64,000 bases of DNA from Inia geoffrensis (GCA_036417435.1 CM070911.1:2604001-2668000), one strand, 5' to 3'; shown: positions 19,755 through 32,239, numbered from the stretch's first letter. Made by a program: numbers and translations. The notes: generated from the letters alone by a model not told the origin.

Positions 19755-22145
19755 TGATCCTTCCCCATCACTCACATCCAGTGTGAAGTGCTGGCTGTGA
19801 CACACTGAATACATGCTATGTTTCCCTCACACGTGCCTTTGTTTATCCTCTGAAAACTAGGCCTTGGTATAGAAGTGTCTTTATTTGATTTTTTGATTTA
19901 TGCAAAGACCATTTATTTTCCATTTATGACAATTCCTCAGGCATTCTTGTATATTATGACAAGGTAACTGATGGTAAAAAATCCATAGCATAAAGACAGA
20001 GTGATTTTTTTGAATTTATTTATGTTAGAAATCAGATTGAAAATTAACTAGCTGACCTTTTATATTTATTTCATTTCAAATTATGATTTGATGTTTTATC
20101 TGTAAATCTTTCTGTTTATTATCAACAAATGGGTCATCAGAAAGATTTGTAGATGGATTCCAAAGTCATCAAGTTGTTTGCTTCTTTATTTAGTTCTCTA
20201 GCTCTCTGGCCAAACTTTCTTTAAAACTAAAATGAAAACTTATTTAATTTCTCCTGACCTGACCTCTCTTCTGGCAGTCATCTGTACAGGCAAGAAAAAG
20301 CAGAGAGGGAGGGCACCATAGGAATCGTGGCTGTGTCTTCATGTACTGTCTGTTATAAAAGCAGGAATAAATTACATGAGGGCAACACGCTTTTATTATC
20401 ATGTTAAAAACCCAAATGGATAATGCTAGGCTGCTATACAGTCAAGGATCACTCTCTGTCTCATTTTTAACACAGACATTTGGCTTTTAATAATGTGTTA
20501 TTGGGAGGAAACATGAATGCCATTTGTGTAATTCTTTGTTCTGGCTGAGGAATAACTGATATTATCTAATGAATATGCAAGTAACTCAAGGCTCCTTATT
20601 AATTGTGTCTAACCATCTGTTCCTGTAAAGAGCACTTGAATATCTCACATACGGATGTGTGCAGAGAACTGGTCAAGAAACTGGAGCAGTTAATCTATAT
20701 ATTTTAACGAATCTGTGCTTTTATTACCATCAATAAATGAGGCAGTTCCCCTAAACTGAAATTAATTGTTCAAATGAGGTTATTTGAGGTTGATATTTCA
20801 ATAGGAAAATGTTAAGAAAAAAATAGTGGTTTAAATGACCTAACCCATGAGTTTGAGGATCTTAAGATTTTCAATAGAACCCAATTTATGTGGTTCAAAT
20901 CCACCCAATTCAATTCTGAAGTAGACTTGTACTGCTTATGTATATGCATAAATGTGACACACACACATTTAATCAGAAAACTTACAACATGGGTTATTTC
21001 AACATGGGTATCTTATAAAAGGTAAACGATAGCTTTGATTTTTTTTTTAATGGTGGATGAGATAAAGTAGAAATCAAATGCTAGCTGTTAAGCACTTCTA
21101 TACTGAAATTTTAAACAATAAAAGTCAATTGGAAGCAAGTTTACTTCTATTTTTATCACATTTCTTCTCAAACTGAAAATTCTTATGGTGGTTGACGGTT
21201 TTTCATAAATTATGTTGCCCAGTCCAAGCTGACTGCATGGCTATCATCATTCACTGCAGTATTTTTAGTCTTTTGTCCACAGGGTGAACAATAAGCCAAC
21301 TGTTTCGCTTTACGTACAGCTTTGTCTAAAGTCACATGTTTTCTATCTTTGTAGTTGATAGCTCTTCATAAATTCAATGTGATTTGATTGTCCACACGTA
21401 TCTGCTGTTCACTTCTGTTTAAATCAATGAACACTTTAACATGTTCCTATCTCAAGTAAAAATTCTTCTTCATGTACGTGAACAAATCACTGGACTTGTG
21501 ATTTGTGTTAGAAAACAGCATAAAGTGTATGAATTTGATGAGATTTCTTCTCTGCTGAACACAGCATTGGCCGTACTCTAGATTCAGGAACAAAGTAGTC
21601 AATTTTAAGATTTGAAAGTAAGATATTTTCTTAATACCTAACTGAAAATTTTTATTTGGGGCGTTCTTTCAGGAATATGTAATAAAATCATAGAATTATG
21701 ATGATAGATTTATCACTACCCAAATTATCTAATAATTATAAAGATAACACACAGCTCCAGCCCCATACGCTATGGCTCATAATTACCACGTTTGTTTTCT
21801 ACTATGCAAACTTAGTACAGGTAGGTAAATAATAGCCCTGTGTGCCACCCCAAATTGTGATATGAAACTTCTAGATGTCACAAATTCCTTATTGGTAGAA
21901 TCAAACTATGATGCTTGTCATAGCCCACCCTAGTATGGTTAAGCAGACAGTGGAAAGTGTGTACATTACCTTTGAAAAATTAACATTTTCATAAACATGA
22001 AGGGTGGTAGCTTTTAAATCACTTACAAATATGTATTAAATGCTTGCCCTAATGTTGAATGCTCACTTTAACCAATCTATGGCATAAACGTGTTTTCCCT
22101 ACAAAAAAACCTGACACGAAGTCACTATTGATGATTCTACTAACC
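19755..22145. other. Long repeat-free AT-rich block
   Basis: About 2.4 kb in which I recognise no transposable element, microsatellite or coding sequence. This is unusual for the window. The part at 20380-20840 contains many TAAT/ATTA core sites in otherwise non-repetitive sequence and could be conserved non-coding DNA. Confidence 0.4.
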
Positions 22146-22151
22146 CTATTT

Positions 22152-22186
22152 TTCCAGCTTTATTGAAGTATAATTGACAAATAAAT
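22152..22186 (-). mobile_element. L1 3' end scrap
   Basis: 'ccagctttattgaagtataa' followed by 'ttgacaaataaa' is the reverse complement of a common old L1 3' terminus. Only about 35 bp is recognisable. Confidence 0.4.
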
Positions 22187-22189
22187 TAC

Positions 22190-23055
22190 TTGCTCTATGC
22201 AACATCTTGGGACCAGGAAGAATAGAAAAATTGCTTCAAATACGACCCAGTTTTCCTTTTCTACTGCTACATTGGGCTTTTATTACTTGTATAAAAGTAA
22301 AAATTTTCTCTACATCTAGTACCGCTAAGCACTCCAGAAATGTGTAAGGTTATTTCCTTTAGAATATACTTTATTGGTCAAATTTTTGTGCTAACTAGTC
22401 CTGACAGTCTTGCAACATCTCTTATTTTTCCAGAAATATCAAAGTTGGGCAGTAGATGATGGTGATGTTTATGCTTTATGGTCTTATTGCTTCGCTGATA
22501 TTCCATTTCTGTTAGACTCTTGAAAGTTTCCGTATTGTTCAGTTGGTTAATACAGAGACAAATTCAGCTATTCATTACTTTCTTGTTAATGACTCCCATT
22601 ACGCCAATTCTTTTGGCTTCTCAATTATAGTAAGAAATTGCTTTTTTTGAAAGTTGTTTTAGATATTCACTGTATTTTCCATTATTGAATTTCTCCAAAT
22701 AGTATTATAAATATTGGTCATTACATCTTTACAAGTCCCTGATGTGTTCTCTCTTTTTACCAATTCCACTATCTCCATTCATGATTCTGTTACCTCTTGC
22801 CAGTAAGTTCTTCTGCAATGCTTTCCTACTGTACATGTCTCTGTGTCTCTATTCTTTACCCTTTTAGGTCTCTCCTTAACAGTAAAAACCCGTTTTCTGT
22901 AAATCAATATTATTCTTATGCATTTTCATCTTTAAAATCTTCCACAAATTCCCATTATATGCAAACTTTTTCAGCTTGGTATTTGGTGTCTTTCAGCCCA
23001 TGACTCCCACCTCCCCAAGAAAAGAGGAGGCATTCTTCAGATGCATAGTCACTCT
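22190..23055. other. No recognised feature
   Basis: AT-rich single-copy-like DNA. Short ORFs are unsupported. Confidence 0.35.
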
Positions 23056-23058
23056 GTG

Positions 23059-23059
<1 letters not shown>

Positions 23060-23103
<44 letters not shown>
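23060..23103. repeat. (TG)n microsatellite
   Basis: About 21 uninterrupted TG units. The ORFs crossing it on both strands are artefacts. Confidence 0.95.
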
Positions 23104-23105
<2 letters not shown>

Positions 23106-23469
23106 CTTCTCTTCCACATTGTCCCCCTCCCTCTCTGCAGTTTGAGGTAATAGTAAAATGTGAATCTTTTGTACACTTGAAAGCTCTTTTATTTGACTCG
23201 TAGTTGAGCTATTTGTTTCCTTCGTGTGCTTATGAGTCTCTGAAAGTCAGGAATGATGGCTCTCTTATGTGTGGTCTAGCACAAAATAGGAGCTGGGAAA
23301 ACTTTTAAAAATTGAATTAGCTGCCCACTGTTTGTATAATTAAAGAAAGTAAAGGAATAAATAATAGTTTTTCAATCCTTCAATTGTAACTTCTATTTGC
23401 ACATTGGTATATTTTCTATTCAGAAGTATAAATGAAAATATCACCGTTCAACTGCAGTACGTGGCCTTT

Positions 23470-23588
23470 TCAAGAACATATATATGTATGTGTATATACA
23501 CACACACATATATATATATGACTGAATCACTTTGCTGTACACCTGAAACTAACAACATTGTAAGTCAACTCTACTTCAATTGAAAAGA
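23470..23588 (+). mobile_element. L1 3' terminus with AT/AC low complexity
   Basis: 'gactgaatcactttgctgta', 'cacctgaaactaacaacatt' and 'gtaagtcaactctacttcaa' mark the last 60-70 bp of an artiodactyl-type L1, preceded by a (TA)/(CA) tract as in the copy at 641. Confidence 0.8.
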
Positions 23589-23589
23589 A

Positions 23590-24345
23590 GAAAAGTCATT
23601 CAGGCAGGTCACTAAAACGCTCCAAACGTCCATTGGAGAGAGGTCGCTGTGTGCCTGGACCCCGGCATCAGCACTCTGATCCAGAGCATAGGCTCCGTAG
23701 CAAGTGCTTCTCACTCCTGAGGTCTTGTCTTCACAGCCACGCCATAAAGTGGACTCATTGCTCCTGTTTTGCGAGGAAGGATTTTGAAGCTCATAGAAGT
23801 TGAATGGATTCCAAAAAGCCATCGAGACTGTAGGTAAAATGGCAGAAGGTCTATTTTGCTTGTGTTGTTTGTGGTTCTTTCTTGGCTGCTGAGGGCTCCC
23901 TGTTGGGAATCATCCAAACGCTGACTCTCAGGGCGTGGGTTTGCAGGCTTCTCGGAGATCCCTGCTAGGACCTCTGGGCTGCCTCGTTCTCTGATCTAGG
24001 CGATGTCTGACCTGGCCAACCACTTGCAAATCCCCATCAGTCCCTGCCCCTGTCTGGAGCCCCCTCACCTTGGAAGGCGTCCCTCCTGGAAATGTTTCCT
24101 TCAGTGCTACTAATATGCAGCTCTTCCACGGTGTGGACTCGGCCTTGGGAAGCATCCTTGTTCTCCAAGAGCCGCAGACTCTTCTCACTGCTCCTTTCTT
24201 TCTGCATGTTGACAGTATGGGCTGTTCCAGCAAGACGCTCGGTTTATGCTTTGTTAAATGAAGAGCAGGCACCCATCTTTGTGTCCCCAAACTTCCAGGC
24301 ACTGACGTCAAGCTCTCCCAAGAACTCCGGTCTATAGCACTGGGT
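23590..24345. other. GC-richer block, possibly containing a MIR remnant
   Basis: 23590-24340 is GC-richer than its flanks and has open frames on both strands (127, 81 and 83 codons). None has a recognisable domain, and simultaneous openness on opposite strands fits GC-rich non-coding DNA. 23690-23800 weakly recalls a MIR 'cccattttgcagatgaggaa' core. Confidence 0.25.
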
Positions 24346-24359
24346 GTGACTATAAATGT

Positions 24360-24470
24360 CTATGGCTCTGACAAGGCTTTATGTTACTAGAAGCCATCAC
24401 TTAACATCTAGGAGTCTCAGTTTACTCAGCTTTAAAATGGGGAAAATAATAAAATCTACTTCATAAAGTT
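24360..24470 (+). repeat. MIR fragment
   Basis: 'cacttaacatctaggagtct' and 'cagtttactcagctttaaaatggggaaaat' (split here for length) follow the MIR order 'cttaacctctctgagcctcagtttcctcatctgtaaaatgggg'. Diverged. Confidence 0.6.
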
Positions 24471-24520
24471 GGGAAGACAATCAATCAAGAACATGGGAAG
24501 ACTGAATCAATCAAGAACAT
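24471..24520. repeat. 24/26-bp tandem duplication
   Basis: 'gggaagac' + 'aatcaatcaagaacat' (24471-24494) is followed at once by 'gggaagactg' + 'aatcaatcaagaacat' (24495-24520). The two units differ only by a 2-bp insertion. Confidence 0.9.
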
Positions 24521-24544
24521 GGTAAACATTTAAAATGTATTATT

Positions 24545-25280
24545 ATTATAATTACTATTATTATTTGTGTGTGGTCTCTTCAGTTTTCTGCATTTGGATT
24601 AAAGGAGCAAACACCTCCTTCTCTTCCTCCTTGCAATATAATGTCCTCAATTCCTATACATTTTCTTCAGATAAATCTCTCCAGTCTAACAGTAGAATTC
24701 ACTCCATGACATGTCCATGACTCCATGACATAAAGTCTGGAGTATTATGTTTGCTAGTTCAGTGGGGCTACCATCCACCATATCCTCTGGGATAGTATAC
24801 ACATGAGGCACTATGACCCATCATTCTCAGCTCTGCTGCCTTAGCTGAAATTCCAAAACACTGGGAAAGGTTCCTCTCATGTTGTCTTATAAGGAAAAAC
24901 ATACTTGTCTGGCTTAGCCAGAGTGGTGGTGACATGGGTTAGATGGACTCTGGCATCTGGGTAAACTTTCTAGCTGAGCTCTAATGGTAATAAAACACTC
25001 AACCTCTTCTTTTCTGGGTTACTGACTTTGCTTGAATTCATTTAAATCTGTACGTTTATGGAAAACCAGGGGAATGAGACCCTTCTCTAAATAACTGATG
25101 CTTAACCAAGGTTCTCAAGAACAATGAGATGTCTGTAAAAATTTGCTATCTGCCAACAAAACACAATATCAGATCAAGTAATGGAAGGAGGGTGTTTAAT
25201 CAGAAGGAAATTGTTAGATAATTTAAAATGTGTTCTATTATTGAACGATATTAGAAAAATCATTCCAGGTAGTAGAGCAG
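24545..25280. other. No recognised feature
   Basis: AT-rich sequence without recognised repeat or gene. Confidence 0.35.
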
Positions 25281-25284
25281 GGAG

Positions 25285-25725
25285 AATAATAGCACCACAC
25301 AGATATCTACATCCTAATCCCTGTGAATATGTTACCTCCTATGTTTAAAGGGACTTTGCAGATGTGATGAAAATTACGGACCTTGAGATGTGGAGGTTAT
25401 CTGGATTATCCAAGTGAGTCTAATCTAATCACATGAGCTCCTTCAAAAGACTTTCTTGGCTGAGGTTAGGGTCAGAAAGGGAAGGCGAGAGATTCAACAC
25501 TGCTTGCTTTGAAGATGGAGGGTCCTGAGCCCCGGAATATGGGTGGTCTTTAGGGTAGGAAGGAGAAAGTAGAAGGCTGCCCCCTAGAGCCTCCAGGCTG
25601 CTGGACCTTGATTTTAGCCCAGTGAGACCCATGTGTGTCTGCTAATCTGCAGAACTATAGTAAATTTGTGTTGCGTTAAGAAGACAAGTTAGTGGTAATT
25701 TGTTGCAGCAACAATAGAAACAAAT
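25285..25725 (+). mobile_element. MaLR/MLT-type LTR, old
   Basis: The chain 'cctaatccctgtgaatatgt', 'gggactttgcagatgtgatg', 'gtgagtctaatctaatcaca', 'agagcctccaggctgctgga', 'gattttagcccagtgagacc' and 'tggtaatttgttgcagcaac' is the order found in a very common old mammalian LTR-like repeat. Naming to subfamily is not possible by eye. It is near full length and diverged. Confidence 0.7.
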
Positions 25726-25739
25726 CCAACCTTTGATAC

Positions 25740-26775
25740 CTGGAAGTGAGGTGCTGCCAGAACAAATACACAAGTATGGGAAAGTGGCTTTGCCCGTGGA
25801 TACAGGCTGGAAAAAATTTGAAGACAATGATAGAAAATGCCTAGACTGCCTTAACAGACTGCTAGTAGAAACATGGACTTGAATGATTTTGGTGGAGAGG
25901 ACTCTCAGAAGAGAGTGTGGAGCATGCTAAAGAAAACCTAAACTGTCATGAGTAGATGGTTGTTACAGGTAAGGAACTGTGTCCTGCAGTTTTGCGGAAA
26001 GCAGAACTTTTAAACGATGAAATTTGACATTTATCTGAGATGGTTTTCAAGCAAAGTGTTGAAGGTGTGGTCTGGTTTTATTCTTGTGGCTTCTAGTTAA
26101 AATGTGAGAGGAAAGTGATAAATTGTGTGAATAAGTTTTTAACAAAATGGATCCAGGACTTGATGACTTGAGAAATTGTTAGCCTATTCAGATTGCAGAG
26201 TATTCTAAAAAGGAGAGGGCAATTTGGCAAAAAAGCCCAGGGTGTGAATGTATCATTTTTGCTGATACCCCAGAAAGATCAAAAGGTCAAAGATGAAAAT
26301 GGGGGAGGTCAGGGGCTCCTTGCAGGAGGGCACTAGATAACATTTTAGTGCATCAGAACTGATCTGTATCTTGATTACGGTTGTCACATTACTATCTTCA
26401 TTGGTTAAAATTCACAGAACAATATGCTAAAAATCATGGCACAATTTTAAAAAGGAAAAAAATAACATTACAACAAACATATTGCAAAACAGGAATGTAA
26501 GTAGAGAAATTCTAGGCAAGACAAATTTAAAACCCAACCTGCATCGTATTAGAGACCAAGGAACAGAGACAGTCCAAAAAAGAAGTTTCTATGTGTCAGT
26601 GCTAGATGATCACCAATCTTCACACATGCTACCTCCTGCCTCCAAGATGAAAAGTATGTATAAGTTTAGCCACTTCTGTTGATAAATTATTTCAAACTTG
26701 GATGAAATAGATATTCAGATGGTAGTTTAGATGTTACAGAATAAGAATGAACATGTCTGGAGCATTGAAATGGTG
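25740..26775. other. No recognised feature
   Basis: AT-rich. Short ORF 26482-26682 is unsupported. Confidence 0.35.
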
Positions 26776-26779
26776 TGTT

Positions 26780-26935
26780 CTAAATATCCCAGGCACTGTG
26801 TCATGCTTTAATTTTAGTCTTCACAGCAATCCTGCTAGGTAGGGATCCAGTAAAATTATAAACATCCTGCAGACGAAGATAGGCTGTGTAACTTAACCAT
26901 GTTACACATCTAATAAGTGGACTGAAGAAAAGAAT
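26780..26935 (+). repeat. MIR element
   Basis: 'aggcactgtgtcatgcttta', 'cttcacagcaatcctgctag', 'gtagggatccagtaaaatta' and 'gtgtaacttaaccatgttac' follow the MIR consensus order ('caggcactgttctaag ... tcctcacaacaaccctatgag ... gttaagtaacttgccc'). Confidence 0.7.
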
Positions 26936-27379
26936 TGGAAAATAACTCCATTTTTTTCTACAAAGAATACATAGCTTCTAAGAGGAAAATAGGGAAAAAA
27001 AGGTACAAAAAGGAAATGATAGACACATTTCACTTATGAATAAAATCAGTATTCTTAAAACATTACCAAATATAATTCAAGAGCACACTTACAGAGACAA
27101 TAACTAAGGACACTACATCTGTAAATCAGTCAGTTAAGAAAAGCTGAATTCTCATTTCAATATGTATTGAGAAGGATTTGTACAAAGTTTGATACTCATT
27201 GTTTATTTTATTAGTAAATGAAAGTATGCTTTTTTGGTGTGTTAGAACATATCTATTTCAAGCTGATAGCCTATATTACACTTAACTGTAGTTCAAGCTA
27301 GACATGGCTGGTAAAGACAAACTCAAAATCAAGGTGTAGATGGTCACCACTGTTTTTTAATGTTAATCTGGAAAAGCTG

Positions 27380-28015
27380 GCTGATTTGTTCAAATACATT
27401 AAAAATTCTTTACCCACTGATTCAACTGCTACACTTCCAGAAGGAAGTTTAGTCAAAGAAAATTATCCCAAATTTAGAAACAAAGCTTAGAGAGCATTCA
27501 GTGTTAGACTCTCTTGTCCCTCTGATCCCAGGTCACTTTGCACATTGTATTCAAATGATTCTTGTGATATTGTCTCCCCACTGGCAACAAGCTCAAGAGG
27601 ATGATAATTGTGTGTTTATTACCAGTAGTGAGTGGTCACATGTCACACCTTCCAGCTATCTGTATTCAGTAGAATTATAAATGCTAAACAGTGCAATATT
27701 ATTTACAATTATGAAAAACTGGGCACCACCAAATTATCCAAATATTGGAAATGCTAAATAAACTATGGTGCATCTACTTCTTGAAATATTAAGGACATTA
27801 AAATTACATTAAAGACAAAATGCTGGTTGATAAAAATATTATAGTAAACAGGCATGTAATATGGTAATTAACTGTGAAAACTGGAAGAAAATACATTGAA
27901 CTGTGAACAGTGGTTGTGATTGTTTGTTGTAATATGGGCAGCTTATTTTTCCTAATTCTCTAATAAGCATGTTTGCATTTTTTAGATAGGGAAAGAATAA
28001 GTGTTTAAAAACAAA
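27380..28015 (+). mobile_element. Ancient L1-type 3' fragment
   Basis: 'ctttacccactgattcaact', 'aaaactgggcaccaccaaat', 'tattggaaatgctaaataaa', 'ctatggtgcatctacttctt' and 'gtgaacagtggttgtgattg' recall the order of an old L1 3' end ('ctggaaacaacctaaatgtc ... ggttaaataaattatggtac ... taacagtggttacctctg'). A segment around 27500-27650 without similarity may be a later insertion. Confidence 0.45.
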
Positions 28016-28429
28016 AATAACAATTTATGTCTTTTTCCTATTTACTCTTTAAATACTGCATATGACAAACACATCAAATAAATGGTCTCTATAATTAAAA
28101 AATAACATTTTTAGTATATGCGGATGTCTTAGACATGGATAATTTGCTGCATTAACTGAGAGGAATTTAACATATGGTGTAATTTTGTGCCATTACCAAA
28201 ATAAAATATGAAATATTTTGTTTCCCATAATAAAGACCAGACTTCTGATTATGTACAGACATATAAGAAAAACAATGGTCATAAAAATATTAACTTATAG
28301 AGTGACTAAAAGATATTCATGTGAAGATTTAAGAGTAGAATAATTAGGTGGGTAACATTGTACTTACTGTCCATGACTCTAGTTTTTATCTCAATATAAT
28401 CTTGATCTTATTGGATCCAGAGAAAATGT
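28016..28429. other. AT-rich sequence, nothing recognised
   Basis: No feature recognised before the SINE. Confidence 0.35.
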
Positions 28430-28486
28430 AGGAGGTTTATTTTTAAATTTATTTTTAAATTTTATTTTTCATTGCTTTATGTTACT

Positions 28487-28832
28487 TTTTTTTTTTTTTT
28501 GACTTATTTATTTATTTTTGGCTGCATTGGGTCCTTGCTGCTGCCCACAGGCTTTCTCTAGTTGCAGGGAGCTAGGGCTATTCTTCATTGTGGTGAGTGG
28601 GCTTTACATTATGGGGGTTTCTCCTGCTTTGGATCATGGGCTATAGGAGTGTGGGCTTCAATAGTTGTGGTGCGTGGGTTCAGTAGTTGCGGCTCACAGG
28701 CTCTAGAGCACATTCCCAGTAGTTGTGGTGCATGGGCTTAGTTGTTCCGCGGCAAGTGGGATCTTCCCGGACCAGGGCTCAGACCCTGCATTGGCAGGAG
28801 GATTCTTAACCACTGCACCACTAGGGAAGCCC
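28487..28832 (-). mobile_element. Long CHR-type SINE
   Basis: The minus-strand head at 28832 is 'gggcttccctagtggtgcag'. The body shows 'ggttcagtagttgcggctca', 'ctctagagcacattcccagt' and 'gttccgcggcaagtgggatc' (plus strand), and a T-run at 28487-28500 is the tail. Flanks share 'gtttattt' (28436-28443 and 28840-28847), so a duplication with tail slippage is possible. The copy lacks part of the B-box region ('ctcagaccctgcattggcag'). Confidence 0.85.
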
Positions 28833-28849
28833 ACAGAGGGTTTATTTAT

Positions 28850-29780
28850 AACTTAGGTTTTTAAGATACAGGACATGTATGTTTTATGGAATTATTTTCT
28901 GCAAGATTTCTGCAAGGTAGATTTCTAATTATGAAATTTCAAGGTCACGTGACTTTCATGAGAATTTGAGATGTGTTCCTCTAAGAAAGAATTTTGACCC
29001 AAAGACATTATGATACTTTAAAATCATCTTCCAAAAGGATCTTCTCTGAAAAAAAAAACAGGATTTTCTTATGTTGCCAACTCAAAATACTATTGCAAAT
29101 GCAGTGGTTATTTAATATTTGATACAGTAGCTTTTGAGAGTGAAAGCCCAAAAACCAACTATCTAGATAGATCTCATCTTGCAGAAACATTTTGGTTGTA
29201 TTAGTTTCTCTTTCCTTCTTGTAGTCTTCTTAAAAATTCTGTCTTTGCAATGGGGATGCAGTTTTGTAAGATGAAGGGAAAGATGCAGTGTTTTCTGGAA
29301 AAATAGCTAAGGCAATCAATTAAAATATAAAAATTAATAATATACATGGTATAAACTTATAGTTATTTGTCTTGTATGCCTCCTCCCCCTTTATTAAATT
29401 AATCCCTAAAATAAAGGGTCAGCTCTGCATCATTTTTTTGCCCTGTTCCTGGAGCACCTACAGCCATGAGAACAAGCCAAATTTCAGTGTGGCAAAGCAG
29501 AAAGGTCCAGGGAAGCTGGGTTCCTGCAGGATGGGGAGCTGCATACTGCCTCTAGATTTCAGACACCTGTACTATTTTCACATGAGAGAGAAATGAATTC
29601 CCATCTAATTTAATTAGTGGTAGAGAATTTGGTACAAGGAAATAAATTGAACCTAAAACGTGACTGTTTGCATAGGGGGAAAGGTAAAGTTTTGCTACTC
29701 ATTATGTAATTGACTGAAAGCAAATAAATTGGAAACTTAACCAAATGATGAGAAAAATCTACTTTACCATATAAAAACAA
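28850..29780. other. AT-rich sequence, nothing recognised
   Basis: No recognisable repeat or gene. Confidence 0.35.
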
Positions 29781-30205
29781 AAGTCTGGTCTTTCACAGGA
29801 ACCTGCAGTCCCTGGACCTATACGAATAGGACCCATGTTGCAGAGAAAGGGCACTTGCTCAGACCCCATGAAGAGCCAGGACCATAGAGGAAGACGCTGG
29901 TGTCTTTCATCTAGGATGAGAACCTCGGGCTTTAAGATGAGGTCAGCAAAGGTGACCTGCTCTTCTTCCTCATTTCTATGGACAAGTGAGTACCAGTGTG
30001 TTCCTTTCTCCTCTCTTCCAAGTGCGAGAGTTTTCACGCTCCTTCTCCACCATGGTATGTTGGATGTACTAGGAGAAGATAATTCACCTTTGGGTCCGTA
30101 TCACAGAGTGCAAGGAGCTGCATCTGAGTTGAACCTCCCACAATGTGGTGAGCGTTCAAGCAACAATCTTTCCGTAAAAGAGGGTACATCAGAAATGTCC
30201 TAACA
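29780..30205. other. GC-richer block, open on both strands
   Basis: ORFs of 122 codons (plus, 29835-30203) and 92 codons (minus, 29759-30037) overlap. Neither has a recognisable domain, a plausible start context or splice partners. Best read as an unidentified old repeat or single-copy DNA. Confidence 0.2.
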
Positions 30206-30369
30206 ACACTTCCAAGTGATTTTTCAGAAAATGAACAGTAAGGCTCACTTCACTTTTGGAGTGAAATATTTAATGACTCATTTGGAAATGGTATATTGGT
30301 AATATACCATCATAATAGTAAAATAACCAGGCAAGCTCCTTGGCGTGCTAGTGAAGTATATGACTATTA

Positions 30370-30602
30370 GCAGCAGCAAGAGCAGTGGTAAAAAGGACCA
30401 CATGCTGAGAGTCAACTGTATACCTTGGATTTACGTAAACTATTGCTCAAGCTTATCCTATAAATGTCATCACCTCCATTTTAGGGATGAGAACACTGAG
30501 GCTTAGGAAAGGTGAGATAAACTGTCCAAGCTACTTTGGTTATTAAGGGACTGAAAAAAAAATCAGCTCCTGTCTCCTTGGCTCTGAAGGCTCGGTACTG
30601 TG
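30370..30602 (+). repeat. MIR element
   Basis: 'ctattgctcaagcttatcct', 'atgtcatcacctccatttta', 'gggatgagaacactgaggct', 'taaactgtccaagctacttt' and 'ggctctgaaggctcggtact' follow the MIR order over about 230 bp. Confidence 0.75.
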
Positions 30603-30944
30603 CACATAAATACAAAATCTTTTCACTTCTTAAAAATAGCAATGTGAGAGACTTTAATCTTAGGCAGATCTAAATGTGTTTTGAAATGTCCAGAACAGGG
30701 AAGAGTGTTACATTTTCCCCAGCTATAATGGCACCAAATTGCCACTGTGTCTACGAGTGTGTTGAACCTTGGCTGGATGGAACCATATTTTCTCTGAGCG
30801 CTCATGTCTTACACATTTTTACAGAATACGGAGTGCACACAGGTTATGTCTTTTTATGAGCTTATATTGTTTTGGAAAGCACACAAACCTAGGTCATTAA
30901 CTCTTAAAGCCTGTTTTAAAACACACCTCCTCCTATGTGTGCAG

Positions 30945-31275
30945 AAATAGGTAGCTGGTTAAATGAATTATGCATATTTTACAATGTGTAGCTATTAAAA
31001 AGTACATCTCACGAGAATATTCAGTGACACTAAAACTCACAGTCAGTTGTAAGATGAAGCATTGAGGTAATTATATAATAGGTATATGATTTTCCTCTTT
31101 TTATTTAAAAGCATGTAAATAAACGTGCAGATGAATAAAGAGCAGAAAAGTGACTCTCTCAGGGTGATAGAATTTATGTGAATTTCTATGTATTTTTCTT
31201 CAGCTTGCTTCATTTTCTAAAATTTCTACTAATAATACTATATTTACAATGAGGAAAATGTTAACTATTTATTAT
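30945..31275 (+). mobile_element. Ancient L1-type 3' fragment
   Basis: 'ggtagctggttaaatgaatt', 'tgtgtagctattaaaaagta' and 'cattttctaaaatttctact' recall the old L1 3' end also seen at 27380. Highly diverged. Confidence 0.35.
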
Positions 31276-31299
31276 AATTACTTTTTGCTTGGGAAAAAT

Positions 31300-31880
31300 A
31301 CATGTTCTTTGAAAAATGTAAAATAATTGGAAAAATATAAAGGAAAAAGTATCTAAAATCACATTAACTAGGAAAAACCTCTTTAACATTTTGATGACCA
31401 AAACTCGAATCAGCTTCCTTTGCATATTCTCTCCAATTTTTTATAAATGGGGTCATACGGTAATTGCGTTTTCCGTAACTCTTATTTTCACTCAGCAACA
31501 AACTGTGGAACTCTGTATTTGTCAATAAAATAATTATACCATCATTTTTATTAGACCCTAAGACATATTGTATGAATGTATTTTAATTTTCTTCACTAAT
31601 TCTGTATTAATGAAAATTTGTTCCCAATTTTTCTCCCTTACTAAACATCCTTATTAAATATTTTGCTTGTATATTAAAAATTATATTGCACGCTTTACAT
31701 TTAGAATTGTATAATTGTATGAAAAAAGGAGTACATATGTTATATTTTAACAGAAAGTGTGTGAGAGTCCACATTACCCTACAGTCTGACTAGCACTTGG
31801 TGGTGATTCATTATTCTTTTAAAATACTCTTACGTATTATTTTATTTTATTTTCCATTTTACTTTTTGCTCAAAAGTGAG
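31300..31880 (-). mobile_element. Ancient L1-type 3' region, reverse orientation
   Basis: 'ccaattttttataaatgggg', 'gttttccgtaactcttattt', 'aattttcttcactaattctg', 'ctgactagcacttggtggtg' and 'tttttgctcaaaagtgagat' resemble the reverse complement of an old L1 3' region ('aaatggaatcatac ... cattttcttaatcattctg'). Limits uncertain. Confidence 0.4.
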
Positions 31881-32218
31881 ATTGCCTATATAATCATATA
31901 TATAATATAGTTATATAGTTTTATATATATGTATATATATAGTTAGGAAAAAGGATATACACATTTTTTCTTTCTTTTCCATGTCCAGTTTTGATACAAG
32001 GATTATGTTATAATAACATATGAGGGTAGCTTTCTATCCTTTTTAATATTATGCAACAACTTATATAAGTAAGAAGACTCTTTTTAAAATTTTTCATAGC
32101 TCTGGTCCATAAACCAATGTAGTACGTTTTATTTCTTGTGTCCATTGCTGTTTTGTAGGAACACTATCAGGTGAGGTATACAAATATTGTGTCTGACCCT
32201 GTTACTCTCCTATGTCGT

Positions 32219-32239
32219 GTATATATATATATATATATT
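32219..32239. repeat. (AT)n microsatellite
   Basis: About 10 AT units. A looser AT tract also lies at 31895-31945. Confidence 0.85.

Noticed and set aside
23060..23103. CRISPR-like or tandem array
   Set aside because: Simple dinucleotide repeat. No spaced repeats of CRISPR type occur anywhere in the window, which is mammalian DNA.
22955..23203. ORFs with Thr-His or Cys-Val repeats
   Set aside because: Translation of the (TG)n microsatellite.
23928..24337. 127-codon minus ORF overlapping 63- and 81-codon plus ORFs
   Set aside because: Opposed frames are open together because the block is GC-richer. No domain, splice context or family resemblance.
29759..30203. 122-codon plus ORF and 92-codon minus ORF
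   Set aside because: Same reasoning: overlapping opposite frames without recognisable domains.
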